Shown one piece after another: positions 52,436 through 63,778 of a stretch of DNA of 64,000 nucleotides; within the stretch, counting starts at the first letter, position 1, and every line of letters starts with the position of its first letter. Under the pieces are notes generated by a model, which saw only the letters and a list, made by a program, of their open reading frames with translations, had not been told where the DNA came from and did no database searches. This DNA is from Medicago truncatula (lineage: Eukaryota; Streptophyta; Magnoliopsida; Fabales; Fabaceae): the NCBI RefSeq assembly GCF_003473485.1, contig NC_053049.1, forward strand, positions 29,285,292 to 29,349,291. Reading direction: 5' to 3'. The translations under genes were made by a program, and so were the position numbers.

Positions 52436-53842
52436 ATTTCCTGCCCAACTGATACTTTGGTGTTGTTCTCAATCGATTTTGTTTTATCTCTAATTGTGTT
52501 AATTTGTGCTGTGTCATTCTCAGTGATTCAAACACAAATCCATGGTGTTGTGTTTCTTTTTTCTTGCAATTTTATTCATTGGGTGGAATTTGATTCCGTC
52601 AAATTTCCATGCACATGGTGCGATTCATGTGGCCACGTCTCGCCTCTAGTCCGGTTTCGATCATCCCTAATCCAGTTTCAGTTGCAAGAAATAAGCAAAA
52701 TCAGGATCGTTCCTTTGCATCAAAAGGAATGATATCGCCATCAGTATTCCTGAAGATGAATATCTTGCAGGTCTTGAAAAATGTGAACATAATCTTCATG
52801 GTCGAATTATTTGGCCAAAGGATGACCCGTCGCTAAAAATAGAAATGTTGCGTGCAAAACAACTTGTATTTTGGAAGTCTTTGGGCAGATGGGGAGTAAT
52901 ATCCTTAGGAAGAGGCTTTCACGAGTTCACCTTTTCTTCCCTCGACGATGTTCAAAGTGTTCGATATGTCAACTCTTGGAACTTAAGCCCGGATACATGA
53001 AACTCTTGTCTTGGAGTACAAGAATTGGTACTCCTATTTATTTAGATGCAATAACTAATAAATCTATGTTTGACCAATCATTTGGTCGCTAAGCTCGTAT
53101 TTTAGTTGATGTTGATTTAACTTATGATCTTAGAAATTGTGTTCTTGTGGAGAGAAATGATTTTACTTTTTTTGCTGGGATAGATTGTGAGAATCTTCTA
53201 GAATTCTGTAATCACTATAAAAATGGTGGCCTCGGACAATGCTAATTTCAAAATAATTAAATTTGCCAAGAAAAGTGTAGACAATGTTCATCACAGTGGG
53301 TAGGAAACCTTGAAAAAAGAGCAACCTAATCGAGCTTTTTTCCTGTTGTTAATGTAGAAAGGGAATTCCCAACTCTGATTATGGAAAATAATAATGATGA
53401 TATTTTACATACGCATGTTGCTCATCATCAGGAAGATAATTCCTCCTCTCAAGGATCTGAATTATTTAATGCTACGGATGAGGAAGTAGAAGATAGAATT
53501 GATGAACAAGAAACTGAAGTTATAAAAAATGTGGTCCAGGTTCATGGTGGCAACAATCGGATTCCCTAAGTGGTGCATTCAGATGTGCAAATATTGAAAG
53601 AAACTTCGGCTTGTTTGGAAGAAAATGATGCAATTATTAATGACCCTTGGGTGCAACATAATCACAAGTGTGAGAAGTCTAATGTTCTTGATCATGAGAA
53701 AAAATTTGGTGCAGAAAATGTGCAAAAGTACGATGAAACGAATAGCTCACATTATGTGGAAAATACAAGAGATGGTACCAACAAAGAGGGAGAAAATAAC
53801 CATGAATCTTTCCAATCTCATGCTATAAATAGAGACCATTGA
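52436..53842 (+). pseudogene. LINE ORF1-like remnant (DUF4283 / zinc-knuckle type)
   Basis: Coding sense is strongest from about 52720. Motifs include HGRIIWPKDDPSLK, FWKSLGRWGVISLGRGF, NSWNLSPG, MFDQSFGR and ARILVDVDLTYDLR, all typical of the DUF4283 domain of plant L1-type LINE ORF1 proteins. The knuckle region that should follow is cut (a HYKNGG remnant near 53210). Acidic, low-complexity frames go on to 53842. Stops at 53090, 53240 and 53567 break the frame. The ORF2 half of such an element lies at 60170-61640. Confidence 0.7.
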
Positions 53843-53845
53843 ACA

Positions 53846-54411
53846 CTATTTTATTCATTATGAAATATTTGATGGTGAAGGCAAGGGTCAAGTATCAGAA
53901 TTCCAAGGCAGAATTTCTCCTTCTTTTGTTCTCTCTAGGGTATGTTTTTTATTGTTTTCTTATGATATGATGACTGTTACCATGTCATTACACTTTTCTT
54001 TAGCTAAACGAGTACACTACTCTGCCTGGTCCTACACAAGTTATTTACAGAAACTAGTGTGGGTTTTACTGTTGGGATTCATTAAAATAATGATGCACCG
54101 CATAAGTTGTTTGTTTTCTTAAAAGATAATTCCAATAAAGATGACAGGGGATTCAGGGAAACCCTAATCGTCGTTAATCATCTGAATCACAAAAACCTAA
54201 TCTTACATTGGACAGGGCAATTCAACCCTACAATTCTATCCCTGTGGAGAAGGATACATTTTATTAATTACTATAGTTGAACGACTATCCCTGTGGAGAA
54301 CGATGAACTTACTACTTTATTACTTGTTACGATTTGGTGCATTTTCCAATTTCATCCATCAGCTGTAGCGAGAAAAAAAACAACTTTTTGTTGTTTCTGG
54401 TAGGGGAAAAG
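53846..54411 (+). mobile_element. Athila-like LTR end fragment
   Basis: The sequence contains the phrase TATCCCTGTGGAGAACGATGA twice in short succession (with GAAGGATACA in the first copy) and ends CACTTCC-like sequence with TTTGGTGCATTTTCCAATTT, a typical late-LTR order. It is cut on the left by the LINE remnant and on the right by the solo LTR at 54412. Confidence 0.45.
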
Positions 54412-55556
54412 TGATGAGTCAATTATTAGTGTTTTTTATATAATATTTAACTTTATTTTATTTAGATTTAATGTTTTTATTTCATTTTAGAGCTATTTTA
54501 CTTCAATCGTAAGTTATTTTATTTCAGGAACAAATATTTGAAAAGGTTGAGTCTTTAAGCAAAAGAAAGAATTTGAAGATCTTGTACCAAAATATAGCAT
54601 AGGTGCGCCCCATATTGTCCTTTTGCAGCTTTTGCTTCTTCGACAAGCTGCGTATTTTAGTATTTCTGACCTAGAGCCCATGTTTTCTTGTGCAACACTT
54701 TAGTGATTTAATTCTTGGGGCTCAAGTCAATGTTAGACTATAGATAGAGCAGCCATCTAGTTTGTAAAATCATCTTTTGTTCTTGGAATTCAATAGTGAC
54801 AATTGTTTTCTTTAATAAAAGTTCTTTTTTTATTTTCTTGTTATTTTATGTTCTTCTTCTTCTCTTCCTTGTCTACGATGAACATGAGTGAGTAGACTCT
54901 TCTTGTGTCTTGGGATTGTTGGATGAGTCTAATGACCTAATCCTAATCAAACCAAGACTCGAACCCTAATTTTAGATAAATCTACTTTCTAATCTAATTT
55001 CATCGTTTTTATAATGAATTAACAAGTATCAAACTCATAAAGCGACAACGGAGGGTTAGTACTTGTTAATTCATCATCACAAATATCAAAGCAAAGCATC
55101 GAAAGAAGAAGTTTTGATATTGGAACAAGTGAAATTAGACAAGGATTGTGAAACATGAGAATAGTCTAGCAAACCTTGAGACAAATAAAGTTTCGTTCTT
55201 CAAGGATTCTAATAGCAATCAACCATGAGAATAGGCGTGGTTGCTAGAGGAACACACTCACTGAAACCGAAAGGAGATGTGATAGGCTTAAGAGAAACTT
55301 GTCTTTAGAAAGTAGGTCCAATATAAAGTTTTAGGTTTAGGGTTTGGTTTGTGAAAGGTTTGTCATCAAGATGAACTAATAATCCCAAGACGTTTTTTTT
55401 TTATTATTCTTTTTAAACCGTTAAAATCACAAATTTGCAACTGAAACTCTTTTCTAATCATCAATAAAAGTTAATCGAATTGAACAACTCCTTGTTGGAA
55501 CGATAATCTCTTTTTACTACTTTGGTAAACTGTGCACTTGCGGATTTACTCCATCA
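54412..55556 (+). mobile_element. solo LTR (Athila-like) with 5-bp target duplication
   Basis: The 1145-bp unit starts TGATGAGTCAATTATT and ends GGATTTACTCCATCA. Both flanks are AAAAG (54407-54411 and 55557-55561). It is clearly related along its length to 26345-27544 (shared phrases include CAGGAACAAATATTTGA, GTCTACGATGAACAT and TAATCCTAATCAAACCAAG). No internal retrotransposon sequence is joined to it. Confidence 0.88.
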
Positions 55557-55561
55557 AAAAG

Positions 55562-56640
55562 CTTAATAACCCAAGGCACTTAAAGTGTGAAAATGCCTAT
55601 TTAAGAGCCTCTTTTTACCAAAAATAATTTATTTAAAATCTTGGTAGTTTAAAGGCAAAGGCGGGTGAAAGGAACTTCAAAGACGAGTGTTTTTCAACTT
55701 CCTTTCGATTGTTCTTGAGTATGTTTTATTTTTCTTTGATTCCTTATTTAGTTACCATGAGTAGTTAAATAACTAACGATTAAGGCTCTAAGACAAATCA
55801 TTATTATTACTTGTTAGAATTTTATAATGCATGATCTCTTTTATTCGGTATGATCTGAGTTATATTTAATTTACATATTTATTACTTGTAAGTTGAATCA
55901 ATCTTAGTTTAGGGTGTATAGGTTGGCATCTTACTTTAAATAGAATTAATATTTATGTATTTTTTCTCAAGATTAGTTAATAAATTAGGGATCTTAGTAT
56001 GATAATTACAATCTAGGACTTATGTGCGATTGTAAGTCCCGACACCATAAGAAAAAGATCACATTATGACGTCTTTTACATATGTACACTTATAAGTCTC
56101 TTAAATAGTTGTGGACCAACATGAAATTATGAAGTCAATTACATCTAAGGGTAAAAGTCTATGGTATATAAGTATGGAGAATGCAACTTCCGGATGGGCT
56201 AGATTCTTAGGTCCAACGAGGTTAACCATCATTTATATAAACCTTAGGTCATATTTGGTTTAGAACATGCATTAATTGAACAAAGAGATGGAGGAGATTC
56301 AAAGAATCCTAACAACGTTCAACATCTAAATCAAAAATTCATTTACTTTGCATTGCAATCAAACAATCTTTCAAATTCCCCTAATTTATAGTTTTAAAGT
56401 ATAAGTTTTGTAAATTTCCCATTAGAAAAAGAAAATCTATGTGGAGACGATAACTAAATATTCTATCATTTGAAATGCTTTGTTTTCCGAATTTGTCATC
56501 ATGTTTGACGATGTTGCCAAGATTGTTGATCTTTTAAACAATGCAATGCAATTCAATTTATTTATTTTATTTGTAAACTCGTATATTCAAAAATAATAAA
56601 AATGATTTCATTTTAAATTTAGGTTATATTAAATCATACT
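55562..56640 (+). mobile_element. Athila-like leader/LTR fragment (duplicated block, copy C)
   Basis: This region matches 42213-43290 and 62040-62650 in the same order, including AATCTTGGTAGTTTAAAGGC and the late-LTR GTGGAGACGATAACTAAATA, then a degenerate GATGTTGCCAAGATTG. The solo LTR at 54412-55556 is inserted at its left edge. Confidence 0.55.
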
Positions 56641-57083
56641 CTTACGGGATGTATTGGATTAGGATTCTATGAGATTTTAAAAGACTTTAATTATGAAAAA
56701 GTTTTGTGGTATTCAATCAAGACTTTTTGCAACTTAAAAAAAGTTTTGTGGTATTCAATCAAGACTCTTTGTCATTTTAAAAAAGTCTTTGAGGTATTCA
56801 ATCAAGACTTTTCATCACTTAAAAAAAGTCTTGTGGTATTCAAAATCATTCAAATTTCGAAGTATTGTTTAATAAATTGGATTTTGATGGATTTTGTGGG
56901 ATTTTGTAGTGTAATTTTAACAAGAAAAAGTCTTTCAGAAAAAAATAAGATTTCTTGAGATTGTTTTTCTTTTAAAAGTTACTATCTCTTTCTTCTCTTT
57001 TCTCTCTCTCTCTCTCTCTCTCTCTCCCTCTCTCCCTCTCCCCTCCCTATTCTCTCATTTCTCTTTTCGTTTCTCTACATCTC

Positions 57084-57117
<34 letters not shown>

Positions 57118-57740
57118 TCTCATCCCCCCTCTCTCCCTCTCTCTATCTCATAAAAAAATAAAAAATTGTATTGAGAATATTATTATAGAGAGTATGTCGT
57201 AATCAATGTTACACAAATCGAGTGTTAACTCTCCGAGATTACCGAGTTTATGTTTATAGGTACAAAAATCGTGTTAACTCTGAGGTAAACTCGGTTTCTG
57301 GTAAAATCAGAAGGTTTAACGAGTTTGACTGAGTTAACACTCGGTAAACTCGTGTAAATTCGACCGACTTGTAGTGGCTGACACAATATTTTTTTGAAAG
57401 ATTTGTAAGTGCTGACATAATTTTAAATATGTACAATTGGATTTTGTGGGAATAACATTTTTAACAAATAAAAAATGTGTATTGAGAATAGTGTGTTAGA
57501 GTGTTTTTTAGTCCCTTAAAATCTTATAAAATCCATAAAAATTCTTAAAATTCGAAAATCAATAGTAAAAGAACTTTTTATTTGTTTTATTTTTCTTTAT
57601 TCAAATGCTAGAATTTATTTGTTCATTATTTTTATCATTCACGCTTGTAAGTTTGTTCTTTTTCCCCTAAAATTCATCAAGTCCTTTGAAATTTTAAAAT
57701 CACATAAAATCCTTTGAAATCTTTAAAAGTCAGTGTGATA
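56641..57740. other. insertion-like region with short tandem repeats and CT microsatellites
   Basis: The paralogous blocks A and B lack this segment. It contains four copies of a 42-bp unit (TTTGTGGTATTCAATCAAGA, then CTTTTT and AAAAAAAG) at 56701-56850, CT-rich tracts at 56995-57150 and a cluster of dyads such as GAGTTAACACTCGG at 57195-57380. The ends (GGGATGTATTGGATT on the left; AAATCCTTTGAAATCTTTAA toward the right) suggest a hAT-like MITE or nested insertions, but no target duplication was fixed. Confidence 0.45.
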
Positions 57741-57744
57741 AATC

Positions 57745-57960
57745 CATATTTAGCTTCTACTATTCCAGGAAAGTAAACAATGAATACTAATAAAGATCCA
57801 CCCAATCCATATTTTGAGTTGTATTACCCATATTGGATGGGGAGAACCCGATTATTAACAAGAGGGGGAACTTTCCAACCCTACAAACAGAAAGGTTGTA
57901 GATGAGACGTTTCTCATGCTTATGAAGGCATCCTAGCAAAACATTGAATCTCTTGCAAGA
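57745..57960 (+). repeat. gag-related 165-bp unit, single copy (copy C)
   Basis: One unit, with the phrases AATACTAATAAAGATCCACC and ACCCATATTGGATGGGGAGA, is followed by the AACATTGAATCTCTTGCAAG piece. Compare 43310-43886 (three units) and 62645-63060 (two to three units). Confidence 0.6.
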
Positions 57961-57984
57961 AAAAAATAAATAACGAACTTTGAT

Positions 57985-58203
57985 GTTTATTTAGAATTTT
58001 ACGTGAGATCTTTACTAAGGTTAAGTAGTCAATTGTGTGAGTTACTAGAGATAAACATGACATATTGATTAGAGACATTTTATATTAATTTTCAATTTAC
58101 AAATGGCTTTTTGCAACTACAAAGTGTTAAACTCTATTTAATTGACGCTAACAAAGCACAACAGTTTTGCTTATAAGCCATAAATAATAATAATTTTTAT
58201 TAC
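57985..58203 (+). promoter_or_regulatory. conserved NCR upstream block (copy 3)
   Basis: Shares GTGAGATCTTTACTAAGGTT, GTCAATTGTGTGAGTTAC, ATAAACATGACATATTGATT, GCTAACAAAGCAC and CTTATAAGC with the other copies. Confidence 0.55.
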
Positions 58204-58487
58204 ATGCAAACGAGGAAAAATATGGATTCATTTCTTAAGTTTGTTTATGTTTTCATCATCTTTCTTGCTATACGTCTTCCTCCTGCTAAAGGTGTGTCAT
58301 TTTCCACACCATTTTCTATAATTTTAGTTTTTTTTTACACAATATTATATCACTTTTTAATAACATTCTCTTTTTCTTATTTGACAACGTAGAAACCATT
58401 CCATGCAAAACTAAAGCTGATTGTCCACAACATATATATTACATCATTGAGTGCCTTGATGGTTTTTGTAACTATTGGAGAGACTAA
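58204..58487 (+). CDS. nodule-specific cysteine-rich (NCR) peptide, 4-Cys
   Basis: Exons 58204-58291 and 58393-58487, with a 101-bp GT-AG intron in phase 1, give 60 residues. Exon 1 encodes the signal peptide with the family hallmark LKFVYVFIIFLAI. Exon 2 has CKTKADCPQ, HIYYIIEC and LDGFC, that is C-x5-C-x9-C-x4-C, the standard four-cysteine NCR pattern, and a slightly acidic tail. This is the best-preserved family member in the window. The inner ATG at 58222 aligns with the starts of copies 2 and 4; the outer ATG is shared only with copy 1. NCR peptides act in the symbiosome of nodule cells; expression here is inferred. Confidence 0.87.
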
Positions 58488-58592
58488 AAAAAACCAAAAT
58501 AAAATAATTATGTTACCACTAAGCGTATAGTTTTATTTGTATGTAATAATGTTTATAATATTGTTTGTAATTTTATAATTTACTTCAAATGT

Positions 58593-58595
<3 letters not shown>

Positions 58596-58637
<42 letters not shown>
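58596..58637. repeat. (ATT)n microsatellite
   Basis: About 14 ATT units at the position equivalent to the 340-bp tract after the first NCR gene. Confidence 0.85.
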
Positions 58638-58640
<3 letters not shown>

Positions 58641-58989
58641 GTAAATAGTTTTACTTTGCTTGTAAAAGATATCACAAGAAATAATTCACAGAGAAATAAT
58701 AATAATCTAATTTAATATATAAATGAAATATACAATTATGTAGATCGATTGTTTATTTTGATTTTAAATTTAGTATGGTTCTTGAAAAATATTGGAAAAG
58801 TTTGTAAGGACTAACTCAACTGAAAATGTCAAGATTTTTAGGATGAATATTTTTCTTGGTTACTTAGGTTTGAACTCATATATAACACTTGTGCTTGTGA
58901 GTTTTCAAATTATGTTTGGTATTTCGTCTGCAAACCAAATAAAATCATTGAAAGAGTTAAACCTAAGTTTTTATGTCATAAGTTCATAC

Positions 58990-59303
58990 AAATAATTTAT
59001 TATACACATTAAAAACCGTAACAATACACATAAGATGATGCATGTAATTTATATCTTTAATATATTTTTAATACATAAAATTTGTGACACAAGTGTTTCT
59101 TTTGCCCCCATTTGGACCATAATAGATAATAACATAACAAATATATAGAGAGCTTTCTCGGCAATGAAAAATCTCAAGACAAAATAAAGAAATAAAACGA
59201 GTGACGATTTTCATGAAAATAGCTTGGTTATTGACATTGAAAAGGTCATTGCAAATCAGTTTAGCTCAGAGGCAAATATGGATGAATTTGAGTTGTTGAA
59301 TAC
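58990..59303. other. intergenic region, no gene seen
   Basis: AT-rich sequence. The phrase TTTCTTTTGCCCCCATTTGG resembles one near 46540, which points to shared repeat origin with the flank of copy 2. Confidence 0.45.
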
Positions 59304-60155
59304 GTAACACCCCGATTTTCATTCTAACCATTTCTACCAAGGTTTTTAATTTTTTTTAATTAATTTAATTATGTTTAATAAGTAACACCCCGATTTTCGT
59401 TTTTTTTTATTTTAAATTCTAACCATTATCTTTATTTCATTTATGTAACACCCCAATTTTCAATTTTTTTTAATTAATTTAATGATGTTTAATAAGTGAA
59501 ATTTTTATTAATATTATTATTGATGTTGCTTGTGCTTGAGAATTATTTTGTTGTTGAGAAAATAGAATATTGATGATGATTGAGAAGTAATATGAGAATT
59601 TAAATAAAATGAAGTGAGTAGTGAAACAAAATAATTTAGGATTGGGGGTGTAGAATATAAGTTTTAAATAAGTGGAGGAGGGGAGGAGTAAAAGAATAGT
59701 GAGTAGAGGAGAAGAGAATCTTAACAAGTGACCGGCCCAAATATAAATAGAAAGGTTAGGAGTTAGAAGAGTCAATATTGCTGAACATGGAAAAGAAAAA
59801 AAAAGAGGAGCATAGGACGAGAAACCCTAGCGACAGCGAAGTCAAGCCACAAACCGAAATTTTCAAATAATTCGAGGTAAGGGGGAGAATCTCTTCATCT
59901 CTAGGGCTTATTATTTTATTTTCGAGTTGTAAAGGTGTCGAAGTATGAGTGTTGTTGTGACGGCGATGAGATTGTTGATGAGGCTATTGTGTTTGGGATT
60001 TGAATTGTTGTTGAGAGATTAAAATTCGAGACAAATAACACAGGGTAAAGTGAACCATAGAACTGAACGGTGAAAAGAGTGGATAATCGGGTAGGTTAAT
60101 GAAGAATTGGTGTTCTAATGATAGGGAAATCATATGGTGATGATTAGGGACGATT
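59304..60155 (+). mobile_element. truncated Tekay-type LTR with three start sequences
   Basis: The LTR-start phrase GTAACACCCCGATTTTC or a variant occurs at 59305, 59382 and 59442, with partly repeated sequence between. After the third copy an LTR-like body follows, with a TATA-like CCAAATATAAATAGAAAGG near 59738 and AACCCTAGCGACAG near 59822, as in the 5' UTR region of these LTRs. The sequence is cut at about 60155 by the LINE remnant. The family is inferred from its termini and promoter layout. Confidence 0.55.
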
Positions 60156-60159
60156 TTGG

Positions 60160-61640
60160 TGAGTTTAGGGTCCAGAAACGGAGCAAAGGAGGCTCCCATG
60201 GTGGAAAATTGCAGAAAATCTGAATTTCAGGAATGGATGAATTCCAATGATCATTTGTATCTTTCCACTAGAGGTGCTTCTTTTACTTGGTCTAATGGGA
60301 GAAGAGGTTCTTGTCACACTAAGAAGCATCTTGATAAAGTTGTTTATAATACATCTGGATTGATAGTTGGACATCTTCTAATTGTTGTACTCTCATTAAA
60401 TCTAATTTTGATCATTATCCTTTATTACTTGATTTCCAACACAATGAAATCAAATATGTTTCCTCTTTTCATTACTTAAATATGTGGGCGTCTCACAATG
60501 ATTGTATTAATGTTGTGAAAGATTCTTAGAACACTAATATTGTTGGTCGTCGGATGTTTATTTGAACAGAAAATCTGAAGTTACTTAAGAATAATTTGAA
60601 AGATTTGAACAAAATCAAAGTGGCTGCATCAAATACGGAATCTATCCAAAATCAAATTTCTACGATAGGTTTTTCGGATTCACTTATGGACCAGGAGAAA
60701 CTTGCTATGATTGAATTTGACAAGGCTGTTAAATTTGAGGAATAGTTTTGGTAGGAAAATGCTAAAGTTAAGTGGCACATTGAGGGTGATAGAAATACTC
60801 CATATTTTCACAAAATTGCAAAGGTAAGGTGTGGTACCAAAACAAAATTCACTTCTTTGTCTTGGTGAAAATTTAATCATGAATTCCTAACTTGGTGAGT
60901 GATGATGTCAATAAGATGTTAAATACTTTTTCAAATACGGATGACGTTTCCAATGTTGTTTTCTCTATGAATAAATATAGTGCTCCAGGTCCTGATCATT
61001 TTGGTGCTTTATTTTTCCACACATATTTGGAGATTGTGGGGAAAGATGTTTTTATTGCCATGTAGCAATTTTTCATATATAGTTGGGTCATGCTTAACAT
61101 GAAGGCCAAAAATGTTATCTAAATTCCTAAGTTTACTGCAGCAGACTCTTTTGATCAATACATACATATTGCATTGGCTAATTTGAAGTTCAAAGTCATC
61201 ACAAAAATACTTCTTGATAGACTAGCTCAAGTTGTTCTTTCTATTATTTCTCATCAACAATGATGGAAGGGAATTTTTTGATTGCATCTTTCTTGCATAT
61301 GAGTCAATTAAAATTCTTTTTTTTACGGAAAGCAATTAATTTTCTTTACAATAGGTCTTTTGGAGGTATTATTGCTTTGAAAAATGGTTACCGAGAAAGA
61401 TTTTTACACCCAGGATTAAGATTTCTTGTTACATATTTTGAGGGCATTTGGTTTCAATTTAATTTTTTTTAATTGGATTAAAACCAATTTCTTGTCTGCC
61501 AAATTTTCTAATTATCTTAATGGTAAGCTGGATGGTTATTTATCTTGCAAGGGAGGGAGGAGGCAAAGGGATCATTTATCTCAAGTAGGGGGTTAAATAG
61601 GATGGTTAATGACTACGCCTGATCATATGATGTTTTTAGC
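60160..61640 (+). pseudogene. L1-type LINE ORF2 remnant (endonuclease and reverse transcriptase)
   Basis: Coding sense is visible in order. An endonuclease end has TRGASFTWSNGRRG and HTKKHLDK (60270-60345). A linker with FDKAVKFEE and a GDRNTPYFHKIA motif follows (60710-60820). The reverse-transcriptase start has APGPDHFGALFF (about 60985-61020), IALANLKFKVITKILLDRLAQV (about 61170-61240) and a decayed NWIKTNFL/YLSCK region (to 61640). Stops and frameshifts are frequent. The final part matches the fragment at 37981-38200, linking the two duplicated blocks. Confidence 0.75.
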
Positions 61641-62645
61641 TTTGTTTTCGAGTATGTTTCTATGCATTTGTAGACTTTATAGTGGTTTTAGATTGAGTTG
61701 CTCATGTTTTTGAGAATTTTTTGATTTTAGTCGTTGTAATTCTATTTATTTCCTAACCAGATAACTAAATAGGTGTTTTTGAGTCTTTTATGGTTAAATC
61801 ATGCAATTCGACAAAGCAACACATATCATGGATGTTAAGGAAGCTAAAGAATCAAGAGAAGCAAAGGTTTTGAAGACAAGTCAAGTTAGGGAAATTCGGC
61901 CCCAAGTCCTAAGAGCATGTCAAGGAAGAAAAACACTTGAAGAATGAAGAAAAATCAGAAAATGCATCAGGGCCATGCGCCCCAACCATTGCCTTCCTGG
62001 AAATACAATTTAGCCTCTGTGCATGAGGCCACGCGCCCCGGATGTAGAGAGAAAAACCGATAACCGATAACCGAAGGCAAACACAATGTGAAAATGCTAA
62101 TTTAAGAGCCTTAATTCACGAAAAATAATTCATTTAGAATCTTGGTAGTTTAAAGGCAAAGGCAGACGAAAGGAGCATCAATGATGAGTGGTTTACAACC
62201 TCCTTTTGATTGTTCTCGAGTATGTTATATTTTTCCTTGATTTTTTATTTAGTTACCATGAGTATCTAAACACCTAAAGATTTTAGTTCTAAGATGAACC
62301 TTTTTTATTTGTTGGAATTTTATAATCCATGATTTCATTTATTCAGTATGATTTGAGTTATATTTAATTTACACATTGATTGTGCTTATTCTTTTTCGAT
62401 TATAAATTGAATCCATCTTAGTTTAGGGTTTATAAGTTGACATCTTGTTTTGACCAGAATCAATATTTATGTATTTTTCCCAAGATTAGTTAAGAAATTA
62501 GGGATTCTTAGTATGATGGTTACATTCTAAGACTTATTTGCGAGTGTAAGTCCTTACCATGAGAGAAATATGGCATGTCTTCTACATATGTGCAAGTATA
62601 AGTCCCTTAAATAGTTGTGATACAACATGACATTTTGAAGTCAAT
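61641..62645 (+). mobile_element. Athila-like leader/LTR fragment (duplicated block, copy B)
   Basis: Matches 38203-38557 and then 42139-43000 without the 3.6-kb solo LTR, including CGCCTGATCATATGATGTTT, GTCAAGTTAGGGAAATTC and GTTTAGGGTTTATAAGTTGA. A short CCGATAACCGATAACCGA triplet lies near 62050. The junction to the gag-like repeat at about 62645 lies further left in the block than in copy A, so about 600 bases with the late-LTR features are missing. Confidence 0.6.
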
Positions 62646-63060
62646 TACAACAAGAGGAGAACTTTTTATTTTGTTCTACAATACTATTATATATTTACCT
62701 TCTACCGTTGCAGGAAAGCAGCCAATGAATATTAATAAAAATTCATCCAATCCATATTTTGAGTCGTATTACTCATATTGGATAGGGAGAACCCAATTAT
62801 TAACAAGAGGGGAACTTTTTATTTTGTACTAATATACTATTGGGTATTTGGCTTCTACCGTTGCAGGATAGCAACCAATGAATATTAATAAAGATCCATC
62901 CAATCCATATTTTTGGTAGTATTACCCATATTGGATGGGGAGAAGCCAATTCTGAATAATAAGAGAACTTTCTAACCCTACAAGAAGGAAGGTTGTAGAT
63001 GAGACTTTTCTTTGGCTTATGAAGGCATCCCAACAAAACATTGAATATTTTGCAAGAATT
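62646..63060 (+). repeat. tandem gag-related 165-bp unit (copy B)
   Basis: Two to three units with TTCTACCGTTGCAGGAAAGC and ATTCATCCAATCCATATTTT, then the AAACATTGAATATTTTGCAA piece. It is nearly identical to 43310-43886. Confidence 0.65.
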
Positions 63061-63533
63061 TAACAAGGATCAAACATCTTCGTAAACCAATGTTAATAAC
63101 TAATTCATTGTTCTTAATCATGCTTTGTCATTTGAGATCTTTTAAGTATTTTACTACTTTTTCAACTTTTATTGTCTTCAACTTTATTTTAAGTGTTGTT
63201 ACTTTTCATGATTTATTTTATTTTTATGCAAACAAAATTTTGTTCTTGTTATACTATTACTTGAGATAATGTATACTTGCACTAGTTAGACTCTTGATAT
63301 AAAGTAGTTTTTTCAGTATTGGCAGTTAACTCATACAATTTCTCCATTTGATATCTATTAACTTTTATATAAATTAAATGTTGGAAAAAATTGATCTTAT
63401 GGTACTTTTAATTTATAAATAAATGTGTTGTCACCTCTTCTAGGGTTATTGATATAACTAATTTTTTTTTTTTAATTCATCACTATTATTTCTCTTTTGA
63501 ATTGTGTCCCTATCTATTATGAAAGGCTAAAAT

Positions 63534-63534
63534 G

Positions 63535-63612
<78 letters not shown>
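63534..63612. repeat. (TA)n microsatellite
   Basis: About 75 bases of uninterrupted TA upstream of the fourth NCR gene; the copy-2 locus has shorter TA tracts at the same place. Confidence 0.9.
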
Positions 63613-63615
<3 letters not shown>

Positions 63616-63778
63616 CATATTGATTAAAGATATTTTATATTAAATTTCAATTTAATAAATGGCTTCTAGCAACTACGAAGTACTAAAAACTATTTAATTG
63701 ACGCTAACAAAGCATGACAATTTTACTTATAAGTGATCAAAAAGAATAATTTTTATTACATACAAACGAAGAAAAAAT
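63613..63778 (+). promoter_or_regulatory. conserved NCR upstream block (copy 4)
   Basis: Shares ATGGCTTCTAGCAACTACGA, TATTTAATTGACGCTAACAA and CTTATAAGTGATCA with copies 1 to 3. The farther part of the block is replaced by the TA tract. Confidence 0.5.
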
